Shown piece after piece: positions 44,575 to 55,646 of a stretch of 64,000 bases of DNA. The stretch is from Capsaspora owczarzaki ATCC 30864 (lineage: Eukaryota; Opisthokonta; Filasterea). The stretch is from positions 1,266,661 through 1,330,660 of the forward strand of contig NW_011887301.1 in NCBI RefSeq assembly GCF_000151315.2, given 5' to 3'. The notes under the pieces are model-generated. The model saw nothing but the letters and a program-made list of their open reading frames with translations. It made no database searches and was not told the DNA's origin. The position numbers were made by a program, and so were the translations under genes. How positions within the stretch are numbered: the stretch's first letter is position 1; every line of letters starts with the position of its first letter.

Positions 44575-46257
44575 CTACAAAAGAACAGTCAGAGATTTGT
44601 TGACTTTGCGCGCCTCATCGATTGCTTGAGCACCCACGTCGCCAACGGGATTGGAGATTAGTCTGTCCAGTTGGTTCAAGCGGTGATAAGTCGGGAAGAC
44701 ATTGGCTCGAGCTCTCGCCATCAAAGAGCGACGTACACAAGGCGAGTCAGCGTCTTGGTCACTTTGATTGCCTCAGCAAGCGCGAGTGCACCGGCAACAC
44801 CGATAAAATTCTCTTCCAAACTGGCGATCGATCGATGAGCTGTGCAAAAACCGAATCGTGTGTGCGAGCGTTTTAAGTCGACCTACATTAGCCCGGTGAG
44901 TGTCTTGCTCGCTTGAAGGGCTCGACCAAGTGCGTGTGCGCCAGCATCGCCAATCTTATTCTGGCGCAGGCTGTTCGGAAAATCAGTCAGCAACCGACTT
45001 CATCCCTCGCACGCACTCATAGGTGCAAGATGACTGACGAGAGAACAATCAGCTTTGGGTTTGCTTCGCCAATCGCCTGCGCGCCTGCGTCGCCAATCTG
45101 ATTCGAACCCAGACTGCTTTGTCCCATTCCGCTGGTGAGCGGCGCTCTCGAAAGATTCTCCGCAACGCGACTCGACTGCCCACCAATGACCCATCTTTTC
45201 ATCCGACTTACCCAAGCACAGCCAGCGCCTTGTTCACTTTGAGTGCTTCGCCGATGGCGCGCGCTCCATCGTCGCCAATCTGATTCCCACTCAGGCTGCT
45301 CGGGTCCCTCGCCCAGTGAGCACGCACAGTTGCTCGCAGCTAGCTACCCCCAATTCGGTCGTACGCAGCTGTAACTTACTGTATGTCAGTTAACGCCTTG
45401 TTCACGCTGAGTGCCTCGGCAAGGGCTTGCGCTCCAGCATTGCCAATCTGATTTTGGTGCAGGCTGTCCGTCCCCACGCACACAGCATCAGTGAGCACGC
45501 TTCCCACCCGGTGGTGAAGCACCAGCAGTCACTCTAGCATACTTGAGGAACGTCAAGGAGTTGCTCACTTTGAGTGCATTTGCAATCGCCAAGGCGCCAT
45601 CGTTGTCAATCTGATTCTCGTGCAGGCTAACCAGTCAGCAATATTGTTAGTGCCCATAGCTGCGCCAGCCAGTCACTCAAAGACACCTGGAACTGTGAGG
45701 TGGCTCACTAGAGACGAGCCAGCGTGGAAATGGCTTGACTGAGTGCTTGTGCACCAGCGGACCCAATCTGGTTGTCACCCAGACTAGCCCCGACCACCAC
45801 CACCCCCACCTCGGTGAGCAATCTCAATATCAGCATACTACACCAATTGCTACAGGACTTCATTGAAATGGGCTCACTTGAGCGTCGTCAGCTTCTTGTT
45901 GACACTGAGCGCTTGAGCAATCGCCAGTGCTCCAACATCGCCAATCTGATTGTGGTACAAACTGACCTCGCTCTTCAGTGAGCAATCTTGATGTCTGCTG
46001 CAGCATCAACTACCCCTCAATTCGCCTCTCAAACGTACCTGAGCTCCTTCAGCGTCTGGTTCACTTGGAGTGCTTCGGCAATCGCTTGAACTTCATCGGC
46101 GTCAATCTGCCTCCCACCCAGACTGACAGTCCACTTTTTTCATCAGCGCCCTGCAGGATGTACACTTGACATGAATCTGTGTGCTTCCAACGCACTAGAG
46201 TGTTCCATTCGTCGCGCTCTTGACTTTTCCATCCAGGTTGCTCTGTCGCCAAGCCAT
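44575..46257 (-). CDS. Leucine-rich-repeat (RNI-type) protein, one exon per repeat
   Basis: Eleven exons on the minus strand: 46257-46196, 46122-46039, 45961-45878, 45783-45709, 45626-45543, 45463-45380, 45295-45212, 45113-45039, 44970-44887, 44820-44737 and 44662-44575. They total 888 nt, 295 residues, ending in TAG. Exons 2-10 are 84 nt (28 aa) or 75 nt (25 aa), each a single LRR with the consensus LxxNQIGDxGAxAIAEAL then KVNKxLTxL, as in ribonuclease-inhibitor/NLR-type proteins. Every intron is phase 2 and 66-98 nt long, so exons can be added or lost without breaking the frame. Exon 1 (MAWRQSNLDGKVKSATNGTL) has no signal peptide. Such horseshoes bind proteins; the partner is unknown. Protein-level support is strong because all ten repeats align. 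The start exon is the least certain. Confidence 0.85.
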
Positions 46258-47270
46258 GCTGCGAGTCTGTCAATTCTGTGATGGCATCAAAGCCGGTCAG
46301 TCGCTCGCTCTCTCTCTCTCTCTTTCAGGCCGTGTCGTGAGTAGCTACATTGGTTAGCTCCACCAGCCACGTTCACAGCGTCCAGCCTCCACCCTTCACA
46401 CGAGAGCAACGCGAGCACAGCACGAAGATGGACAAGCAAAACCGCAGTCCGATTCTAAGAATCTTCGATCAAACGCACTCGAACAAATAAAGACTGCCCG
46501 AGAATGGAAGTACAATTCATTCAGTATAATTGAATCAGCACTGCGCAAAAGACCTTCACACAACGTAGGAAAGGGTGGAAGGCAGGCAGCTGTTCATTCA
46601 GCACGGCAAGGTGTCCGGACTCTGTTTGTTTTGGCGGTTCCTGCTTGGCTGTTCTTGATGCCGATGATGTAATTTGTATTGCGCTGTTTGTGCTTTCATG
46701 TGTAGAGAGTTTTACGCTGTGATAACGCAAAGTGTACATTTTGAGCTTGTTGTTCAGTTTGTGAACCCATTGTCTTGCATTCTCAATGGACCAAAAATTT
46801 ATAGACCAAAATTAAAACCAAACGTTTGCTCCAAGCCGACACCAGGATATGATGCAAATGTCTTGTGTGATGAAGAATACCACAAAAAATAAGGGGAAAC
46901 GCGAACAGACTAGTCAGGACTGAGCCAAATTCGTAACACCAACCTTCAACGAGGCATTTCCCCCCTCGCCAGTGCACTAAAATGCCTCCGAGTGTGACTA
47001 CAATATTGCAAGTGACATTTTCCACGACATGCAAGTGGCGAGGTGATGGATTCATGAGCTCAACTGGCTTGACGAGCTCTTGGCGCAAGCCACTTTGAGA
47101 ACCAAAAAGTGTCAATGTTGCAACGCGATTTTCCCCATTCCTTTTTCGCCTGTTGCCCTGCCAGATGTTTTTCTCGGTTATTTTGCACAGCATGCTTTGT
47201 AGTTTGACATACCGAAGATACGAAGGCCAGTCTAGTCATTGTCATCTCATTTCGGCTTTCGTCAGAAAAC
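46258..47270. promoter_or_regulatory. Divergent intergenic region, LRR gene / conserved 891-aa protein gene
   Basis: About 1 kb between two start codons facing away from each other. A CT tract lies at 46302-46325, close to the LRR start. No further gene or structured RNA was recognised. Confidence 0.45.
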
Positions 47271-50200
47271 ATGTCGAAAATGATGATGAAGAAGAAGGCC
47301 GGCAATCTGCGAGCGCAGGAGGAGCTCTTCCAGCAGATGCAGGCGCTGAGCTCGAGCAACGACGAAGCCGATGTGGACTTTTTCTCTGCAGCCCCGGCAG
47401 CCCCGCAGATGCAGATGCAGATGCAGATGCCGGTCCAGCAGCAGCGGAACGCCGTTCGACGGATGAACAGCATTACGATGAACAACTTGGCTGGACCGGT
47501 CGCGACGCCAAGCGCCCTCCTCCCGTTCGGACATGCACAGCCGCAGGACGCCAATGGCAGCGTTGCGGTGCAGCAGTCGCACCAGGCGGCGCTCAGCAGC
47601 ATTCTCGACGAGACGCAGCTGACGCTCGCTGACGGCAAGACGGACAAGGGCCTCGCCACCGTCCCCATCAGCGCCATCATGCGACTGATGGATGCAGGCA
47701 AGCGCACACTGTTGGCGTTTGTGTTTTGGGTCGACGCGTGTTGAGCCTTTGCGGGGGGGGGGGAAAGCGGGGGCCGGACGGTTAGGGCCTTCTTTTGGTT
47801 GAGGTATTTTGAACCGCCCTGGTCAACTTGGATCAGTCGACGAGTGCTGGGTTTTCGAGAAGAGAGAACGAAGGACAAACAACAACAACCAAACTCACGC
47901 GATCTGCCGAACAGCAGAGGCGTCGAGTTGAAGCGTGTTGAATGCTGAAATTTTCATTCAATCCACTCGAAATGTGCTCGCACTGCTACATCTCACGATC
48001 GACAATTGTTTGATCTTTCTTTGTGTATGTGTTGCGTTTTGTGTAGCCGCAGCACAGCAGAAGGAAACGCCGCCCAAGAGAAACACAATCCTCTCCGTCG
48101 AGATGGAGGGCCAAACGACCAACAGCCACCATGCCAGGTACGATCGAACGAAACACAAAGACTTGCTCCTTGCTGCTCGTTGCTACCAATGACTCGCCCT
48201 CTCTTCACTTCGCTCACCGTCGCTATGAAAATAAAAATGCAACCCAGGTTTGTCTGCAAGTTTAAAATCATGGTATTCGCAGAGGACTACACGGCCACGA
48301 AAATCTTGTCGCAATCGGTCGCACTCGAGTCGGCCACTATTCTGCGCGAGGACTTGGACGCGGGGTTGGATGAGAACGGCCAGCCCATTGAACGCAGTCA
48401 ACCAACGGCGGACGACGCTGCACAGGCCAGCCGCGAGCTGGACGCCGCGCAACAGCCGTGCGTGCTGCTGCTCGACGCCCACCATGCTCTGGCCTCCTTC
48501 CGTTCCGGCGTGTATACCGTCACGGTGGTGGCGCTCGCGCCTTTTGCCACTGCGCGAGAGACCGGCTTGCGCCTGCAAGTGCCGCCCGCGTCGCGGCGAG
48601 AGCTGCGGTTTACGGTGGTGGCGCAAAGCCCGCTCGAGTTGGAGGCTGCCATCGCGGTGCACCCGTGCCTGCGCTACGAAAACATTGAGCCACCGGCCGA
48701 CGTTCGCGGCACCACGATGAAGTTCTCCATTCCACCAACGTCCTCGTGGCTCAATGTGCAGTGGCTCCGGCAGTTTGACGACGACCCGAGCGCCACCACG
48801 ACCACCACGCCCAAGGCCGCTGCCCCGGCTCCGGTTGCACAGGCGCTTCCACTGCATGCGACGGTTGACCAGCAGCATTTGGTGGCTGTCGGGGAGAGCC
48901 TGGTGCTCGTCACTTCACAGCTCGAGTACACCATTCTGAACGGCTCCATGGCGGTGTTTGAGCTGTGCCTGGATGCTGATTTGCGCATCGTGAATGTCGA
49001 CACGGCATCCAACGGCGTGCTTCGCAAGTGGGACACCACCACGGTCCACCCTGACGACCCCAGTTATTCCGAGTTTGATGTTGCGGCGGGAGACGCTGCC
49101 GAGCCGTCCACCGCCGTCGCCAAGGGCAAGAAGCGTGGGCTGCCTCGGCAAATTCTCAAGGTGTTGCTCGAGTATGGTGTGGAGGACAAGTTTGAACTTC
49201 GTGTGACCGCTGAAAAGCAACTGCCGGCAACGTCCTGCAAGTTTGTCGTGCCGACATTCCGCCATGTTCGGGGCCCGGTTTCACGCGAGAAGGGCACTTT
49301 GGCCGTCGAGGCCACAACGAGCGTCGAGGTTGAGCAGGTGCCAGGAGGCGCCGTCGGTGTCGGCTTGCTCGATGTTGCCGAGCTCCCTGCGTCATTGAAG
49401 ACACGCGCTGCCAATCCAATCCTGCTTGCATACAAGTTCCTGACACCGACCTACGAGATTGAGCTCGATGTCAAAAAGCACGCGGACGTGGATGTCTTGA
49501 TGGCTTCCATCGATTCCGCGCAGTTTGATGCCACAGTCACGGATGAAGGCAAAACCATGTACCGTCTGGCGTTTGAGATTCGCAACACTCAAAAGCAGTA
49601 CCTTCGCATCACTTTGCCTGCTGACGGTGAGGTCTGGTCCACCACTGTTGGCGACAAGGCAGTCAAGCCTGCACGAGACAATCTGACGGGCGAACTTTTG
49701 ATTCCCCTCCAAAAGCTCGGCGGTCCAGAGGACGAGCCGTCGCGTGGCGCCCTGGATGTGTCTGGCGCAACCTCCGATCCCGCTGGATACACGAGCTTCT
49801 CTGTGGAGTTTATGTACGTGCGGCATCCAAGGGCAGGAGATTCCGCCGCGATGCCGGATCCCAAGCAGGGGAAGGCAGGCGAGTCGGGGCTGGCAGCTCC
49901 GTCCTCCACCTTGTCCATGACTCGTCGTGGTCTGGGAGCACAGCCATCGGCTCCTGTCCCTGCGCTCTCGCCCATGCAGCGCGCCGGTGAGCTTGTTCTG
50001 CAGTTCCCGCCAGTCGATGTTCCAATCAACATTTTGCAAGTCTCCTGCTGGTTGCCTCAAGACTATGTTTATGGAGAATTTGAGGTGCGGTTCTCTCCAA
50101 AAGAAAAAAAAAACAATGCTTCCGGAGGTTGTTGACTGGGGGGTCAAAACGCTCACCAGATTTTTGGTTTTGTTTCCACTATTCTTGCGTTTGCTGTGAA

Positions 50201-50664
50201 AACACGATTTTGCCATGCACAGGGAGACATCAAAGAAGTTCACCGATTCAGCCGCGTGAGCAAGATTTCACAGCCCAGGTCCAAGCCCAGCAGGGCCAAG
50301 AAGGACTCCAAGATGGATTACCAAATGGACAAAATGAAGAAGGGCGGCGGCTTGGGAAGCCTCAGTTTCGGCGGGAAGAGAAAAGGCATTGTTCCCGTCA
50401 AGGTGGATATGGTACGTCTTGAAACAAGACAAAAAAAAACTGTGCTGTCTGATGCGGGGTGTGGTCAAGTCTGGAACCTAACGTTGGCGAACTTGTTCTC
50501 ATTTTTTGTTTGGGATTTGGCTGTGGCTGCAGGTCAAGAGCGGCACCGAGTTCAAGTTTGAAAAGCTCCTGGTGGTCCATCAACCGATTCGACTCGCAGT
50601 AGAGTATCTCAAGCAGTCCAAGAAGGGCCGGCGCGAGCTCGACGCCAAATGCGTGATTTCCTAA
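47271..50664 (+). CDS. Large conserved beta-rich protein, function unknown
   Basis: Five exons (47271-47697, 48047-48137, 48248-50084, 50223-50411, 50533-50664) give 891 residues. Joining exon 1 to 2 requires a GC-AG intron (ATGCAG|GCAAGC). The N-terminus (MSKMMMKKKAGNLRAQEELF) is Gln/Met-rich. From residue about 170 it is a chain of predicted beta-sandwich units: FKIMVFAEDYTATKILSQSV, ELRFTVVAQSPLELEAAIAV, LLEYGVEDKFELRVTAEKQL, YKFLTPTYEIELDVKKHADV, then YLRITLPADGEVWSTTVGDK ahead of AVKPA. The LP-x-EVW...V..KPVKPA-like motif is familiar from uncharacterised bacterial and eukaryotic proteins. The C-terminus is Lys/Met-rich, then basic. No signal peptide or clear membrane helix. Function not inferred. 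Confidence 0.8.
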
Positions 50665-51027
50665 GACTTTTGAGGTTGTGTTTGCCATGCTGTCGTGTTG
50701 TTTTCATTTTGATTGTTTTAGCGTTTTTGCTGCTTGTTGCTTGTCAGTGTTGTGCCTCATGTGTGTATGCGTGTATGTGTGCGTTTTGACTTTTGCAATG
50801 TAAATCCCGCTCAGATTCAGTCGTCCTTGAGATCAGCGATGTTGCAATGAGCCAATTCTCTTCCCTCCTTCCCTCTTCTCCAAAAGCAGCTGCAAGGTCA
50901 CAGATAATCGTAATAGTGTAATAGTAACTGCCCTGCTACAAAAGAGATGCTCTTCTGTCTCAGTTTGTCATAAAAAGCTCGCCTTTTGTTGGTTTTAGTT
51001 ACATTTCAATCCTCCACTTCGAAGCTC
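50665..51027. other. Intergenic
   Basis: 363 nt of T-rich and GTGTGT sequence between two plus-strand genes. Nothing recognised. Confidence 0.5.
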
Positions 51028-51996
51028 ATGAACGCAACAACCACGAAATCAGGATCATCAGAACAAACTCAATGCAGTACAAATGAAGATGTGCAACATC
51101 ACAGCTCACTCAACAATGAGCAACCTTTATCTTGTTCGCACACGCTCGCCACTGTCCGCAAGGAGGAATGGCTTCCAGTTCTCCACTCGCTTTTGCAGCG
51201 TCGCTTGAACGCTGTTTCGCAACCCACACCGAAGGATGTCGAAGCGCTACGGCAACTCGAGCCGCAACCGGCATCGGCGAGAACAGCAGCGACAGATGCT
51301 GCATCGCCTGCCGCACCACTGGTTGCATCCGAACAGCGACCATTGCTGGCGCCAGCATTGCAGCCTATCATCGATGGACAAACCCAGCATCGAGATTTTG
51401 CGAACACAAGTACACAGCAATCTGGAATTTCCACTACTATTCCTCGAGTGGGTATGCAAGAGCTTGCTAAAGCCACTGACAACTTTGCCGAATCACGGCG
51501 CATCGGTCGTGGTGGCTTTGGCAACGTTTATGCTGGCGTCTTGGCGGGTGCAAGCGTCGCTGTTAAGCGTTTGGCTGTGGATTCAAGGCAAGACATCGCT
51601 CAATTTGAGGCCGAGCTCGAATCCCTCTCTCGTTTTCGCCATTGCAACATTGTGACTATCATGTGCTATGCTCAAGAAGGCAACGAATGCTGCTTGGTGT
51701 ACGAGCTGATGGCAAATGGTTCAGTCCGTGATCGTCTGGATTGCAGGAGCGGCACGCCCGCTCTGAGTTGGCCACAAAGCCAGAGAATCGCAACCGAGAT
51801 CGCAAGCGCTATGAACTTTGTTCAGACTGCCATTCCACGGCAGCCGCTGTTCCACCTGGATCTCAAGACTGACAGTGTTTTGCTGGATGCTGAGTTTCAC
51901 GCCAAGGTCGCCGATTTTGGACTGACGCGCTCAGCACCAGCACCAGCGCCAGCAGCCCAAGGACAGCCAGCCGCGTCCACCTTGCCATTCAGATAG
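51028..51996 (+). CDS. Truncated Pelle/IRAK-type protein kinase, possibly a pseudokinase or gene remnant
   Basis: 322 residues starting MNATTTKSGSSEQ. About 140 low-complexity residues precede a kinase start of the plant-RLK/Pelle/IRAK style: MQELAKATDNFAESRRIGRG then GFGNVYAG (Gly loop about 160), VAVKRL (catalytic Lys), FEAELESLSRFRHCNIVTIM (helix C Glu) and CLVYELMANGSVRDRL. The catalytic loop reads FHLDLKTDSVLLD instead of H-R-D-x-K-x-x-N: Arg is Leu and the metal-binding Asn is Ser. DFG is kept (ADFGLT, about 295), but the protein stops 27 residues later after a Pro/Ala-rich stretch, with no activation segment end, APE or lower C-lobe. The following 320 nt do not encode the missing part. 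Either a decayed gene or a scaffold-only kinase fold. Confidence 0.7.
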   Translation: MNATTTKSGSSEQTQCSTNEDVQHHSSLNNEQPLSCSHTLATVRKEEWLPVLHSLLQRRLNAVSQPTPKDVEALRQLEPQPASARTAATDAASPAAPLVASEQRPLLAPALQPIIDGQTQHRDFANTSTQQSGISTTIPRVGMQELAKATDNFAESRRIGRGGFGNVYAGVLAGASVAVKRLAVDSRQDIAQFEAELESLSRFRHCNIVTIMCYAQEGNECCLVYELMANGSVRDRLDCRSGTPALSWPQSQRIATEIASAMNFVQTAIPRQPLFHLDLKTDSVLLDAEFHAKVADFGLTRSAPAPAPAAQGQPAASTLPFR

Positions 51997-52319
51997 AGCT
52001 GATGGGATCCCCAACTTAGATCAACTATATTGTATTCAAAAACACGCACACTCCGCCCAATGAAATGTGGACCAAAGCGGCTGTTGAGAAAAGGGAACAA
52101 CAACTGTTAGACTGAGCTTCTCAGATTTCTGAGCAGCAGTGCTAAATGTGAGAATGAACAAAAACTCAAATGCTGATAGCGATGATTGCACAAGTGACAG
52201 AGAGCTGTGCCGTGTCAGGATTGCACAATTGTTTGATCAGTCGCGTTTCGAAACAAGACGCGCTCGCCAAGCCACAAAGGACTCGAAAAATCTGTATTTG
52301 TTGACAAAAACGGCGATGA
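51997..52319. other. Intergenic between convergent genes
   Basis: 323 nt between the kinase stop and the Crinkler-like gene stop. I looked for the missing kinase C-lobe in all frames and saw none. Confidence 0.55.
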
Positions 52320-54800
52320 CTATGTTTGGTCCGGAAAGGTAAGTTTGCGAGAAGGATCGACGACGTTGTTCAGAGTATCGAGATCCCAAAGCGCCACTTG
52401 CATCCGCGGGGGAATATCGATGACCTCGAGCTCCTCCTCATCGACGACTTCCTCCTTCTTCTTCTTGACTTCCTTCTTCTTGACCTCCTTCTTCTTCTTG
52501 TTCTTTGCGCCGGACATTGTGACCCGACCTTCGAGCAGCTTGCTATTCATGGAAGGCTTGAGGTAGTTTGGTGGCCTGGACAACACCGAGATGAGAAGTT
52601 GGCGCGGTCGGAGGTTCTTCTCAAGATGAGCAAAGTGGCGACTCAGACGCTCAATGTCCTCATTCACAATGGTTGGGCCGGTGAACGACATCTTGTTTCG
52701 ATTGAAAAGCTTGCAGGCAACACCGATCCAGACAGTGTTTTGCACTGTCGGGCTTGCGGCCGTGCAAACAGCAATCATTCCATCAGACGACTGGGACGCT
52801 TTGCCAATCCACTCGACAACCGCAATAGGCCCAGTCGGAATTGTCGTCCGGAGTTCCACGAGGCGTGCCACCAACTGATCCGGCAATGCAGCTGCGTCGA
52901 TGCCATGGCGCTTCGCGCTGGTCGCGTGTGCAACGGAGACGGTGATCGAGCCCGCACGCTTGCTCAGCGTCCGCTCGTCAAAGCCAATGCCTTGATGAGG
53001 CGCAGATGTTTGGAGAATATGCTGCACGACATCCGAGTCGAGCACTGCTTGAGGAAGCACGCCCTTCGATTGGGCCAGCAGCCAGCTGCTACTGGGGTCG
53101 CCAATTGTGGCTCGGTAAAGTGCAGCAAAGATGGACCACAACGCCAGCACCTCGAGTGTCTCCGACGTAACGACGGTGCCTGCGAGTTCGATGATCAAGG
53201 TCGCGAGAGCCAGTTCCTTCCGAGTGCCAACAATTTGCGGCAGGATGACTTGAACTTGAGGTCCACGAGAGGAATCCACGGGCTTGGTGTAACAGAAGAG
53301 TCTGTCCAACAGGAGTAGAACTTGAACTTGAACAGGGTCAGGTTTTCCTGGAACGCGGACTTCGATTGTTGACTTGGGATCGAACACCTCACCCGCGAGC
53401 GCCCGACGGACAATGTTGGCGCTCGCCAGATACAGTGGATCATGCGGGCGGCTGATCACAGCGGTCAGCTCGAGCGAGTTCATGAGGAAGACACTGGCGA
53501 TGGACGCTTGAGTGGTACCGAGGGCGAAGTACGCCCGGATCTCGTCTGGTGTCATGGCGCCAAAGTCGATGCCGCTGCCCCAGGGCACTTGCAGCGCATA
53601 CGAAACCAGACGTGGCACACCAGCGGTGAGAGTGTGAACGCATTCGGTGAAGGCAAGGCGTTGAGCATGCTTGTCGCGCAGACCGAGGGTATCAATCAGC
53701 TCTGGGGAGCTGACATCAGGGCGGTGTCGGTTCAGAATCTCTTCAATGTGCTCGCCGCCAAGTGGTGGCAGGATGATCGTTTGCAATTCTGACGGCGATG
53801 TCATGGGAATGTGAGGGTCAGCGGTGCTCGAGCCCACAGGCGCATCGCTTGGAGCTCTGAGAAGCCCGTGCTGGATGAGACTAAATGCGACCGACTTGCC
53901 CGAGCACACAATGTACACATTGTCGAGGTTGAGTAGCGGTGCAAGGAGACGCGACCAAAACGTGTAGTGACGACGCAAGGCTCCAGTGTTCGGCGCGAAC
54001 ACGTTCGGCTGGCTGGAACAGCGGTACTCCGAACCAGGGAACCACGGATCGAAGCCAGAATTCTCGATGGCGCCCATCTCGTCAAAGTGGAGGAGCAGAG
54101 GGACACCAGCGTGCTTCTGAAGACCCGAAATCACGCGGCCAAGGGGTCCTCGCGGCACTGCGAGCGGTGGCAGGCCGAGCGTGGAGCAGGTGTTCAAAAA
54201 TATCGCTTCCAGAACATCATCAGCCATATCACTCATGCGGTTGAAGTGGGTCATGTCGATGAGGATGTAGCGCGCGTTGAGGACGGACTCGTACAGCGGC
54301 CTTTTGATTGCCGGGGCCGAATCGAGGATTTCCTTAGCGTGGGGATTGCGCTCATTGCCAATGTGCTCCACAAAGCTTGTCTTGCCCGAGCCGAACATTT
54401 GAGGTAGAGTGAACAACATGCCCTTAGGCCGCTTGGATTTGTCGGCCAGATTCTCGACAGCTTCTTTTAAGCTATCGTGCCGGTTGACAAAGGGCAGTTT
54501 CAGCTCAAACAGACCCCGCCTACCGTTTGGTGCTGGTCAACAAATCAAGTACACACACAAAAGAAGTCGGTGAGAGTGATGGTCGGTCAATGCTGCGTTC
54601 TCGCACAGCAACAAGAGCAAAGGAAGCGTACCATCCGGACGTTGAACGATCGTCGTCGCAGCCGCCTTGGTCGACAGGCACTTGGCAGTCGGATCAGCAG
54701 CACGGAATGCCGCAGCAGCCGGGCTACGCCTCGCAGCACTAAAGAGCGCCGCTTTGATTGGAGCGAGCGGAAGGCGAAAGAATCGCGCGGTTCTCAGCAT
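52320..54800 (-). CDS. Crinkler/RHS-like P-loop NTPase
   Basis: Two exons (54800-54632, 54532-52320; phase 1) give 793 residues. Exon 1 (MLRTARFFRLPLAPIKAALF, then SAARRSP) has the basic, Ser/Ala-rich look of a mitochondrial presequence. Exon 2 opens LFELKLPFVNRHDSLKEAV, resembling the PFV-x-R header before the NTPase domain of Crinkler and retrotransposon-hot-spot (RHS) proteins. Walker A is QMFGSGKTS (about 101-109, lacking the usual first Gly); Walker B is VPLLLHFDEMG (about 200-209). VYIVCSGKSVAFSL and HTLTAGVPRLVSYAL fit the sensor region of the same class. The C-terminal 350 residues are a different alpha/beta unit (in this class often a nuclease-fold domain, not provable here). A Lys-rich tract (KNKKKKEVKKKEVKKKKEE) follows and an Asp-rich end. 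A start at 54875 is possible. Confidence 0.72.
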
Positions 54801-55646
54801 CGTGTCCAAAGAAGCGAGGACGGACTGAACCTGCCAAACCGATCGAGTGCTTTGGGCATCGTCAACGGCGGGCATCGATGGTGAGTTAGTTTGTTTCTTG
54901 TATCAAGCTTCATCACGGCCAATTGAAGACACCAATGTTGCATTGATGGTGTTGTCGACTTCTTTTTGTTGTTTTTTTTTTTTTGTTTTTTTTTTTCTTT
55001 TTTTTTTTTCCTTTTTTTTTGGTTGGCCGCCGTTCGAACAAGCTTCACTCTTTTTGAGCTCTCAGGGCGTGTTCTGGGTTTTGCTGTTTTATGACAATTC
55101 ACTCAATGACTTCTCATAGATAACCAAGGTGGTGCCGGCGAGGGGGGAAGGGGTCAAGGGTCAAGGGTCAATGCCGAACACGCTGAATGCCCACTTGTTA
55201 CACCCCGCCTGTCATTTAACGTGTCGCCTTATGTTTTTCTAGGGATTTCAATCCTACTCGCCGCCACTTTCAGGATGCATTTAGTTATATTCGTAGGTTG
55301 GACGAAACGAGAGAAAGGAGCATGAAGTCGAGATGCCATCTCAGGGGGCTCGGTTGAAAATGGGCGGCGGGGTTGAGGATTGCCGATCTGAGCGTGTGTC
55401 AGCCTCCCAGTCCCGCCACTCTAATTTCGTCCAACCTACAATATTATATATATTCTTGGGCAAAAAATGGGCGGACCAGTCCCGTTTGGTCATAGGGTTG
55501 ACAGGGCGACATTTGACTTGACGCGACTTTTGACCTCCAAGCGCGAGACTCATCGTCACAACCACCGCAAAAGGCTCAATACTCAAAACACAGATACTTG
55601 TCGCATATAATTAGGGCTTGAAGCTCGGTTTCTGACGCGCTTGGAG
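54801..55646. other. Intergenic, with T-rich tract and inverted repeat
   Basis: About 850 nt. A long T-rich run lies at 54961-55020, GGGTCAA repeats at 55149-55168 and an inverted repeat at 55293-55439. No gene recognised. Confidence 0.55.
55293..55439. repeat. 15-bp perfect inverted repeat, loop about 117 nt
   Basis: GTAGGTTGGACGAAA at 55293-55307 is the exact reverse complement of 55425-55439. Weak matching continues on both sides (TATATT and AGAG). It could be ends of a small non-autonomous element or a long hairpin. No target-site duplication was identified. Confidence 0.6.

Noticed and set aside
44622-46169. Plus-strand ORFs over the LRR locus
   Set aside because: They cross splice sites of the minus-strand LRR exons and carry no repeat pattern.
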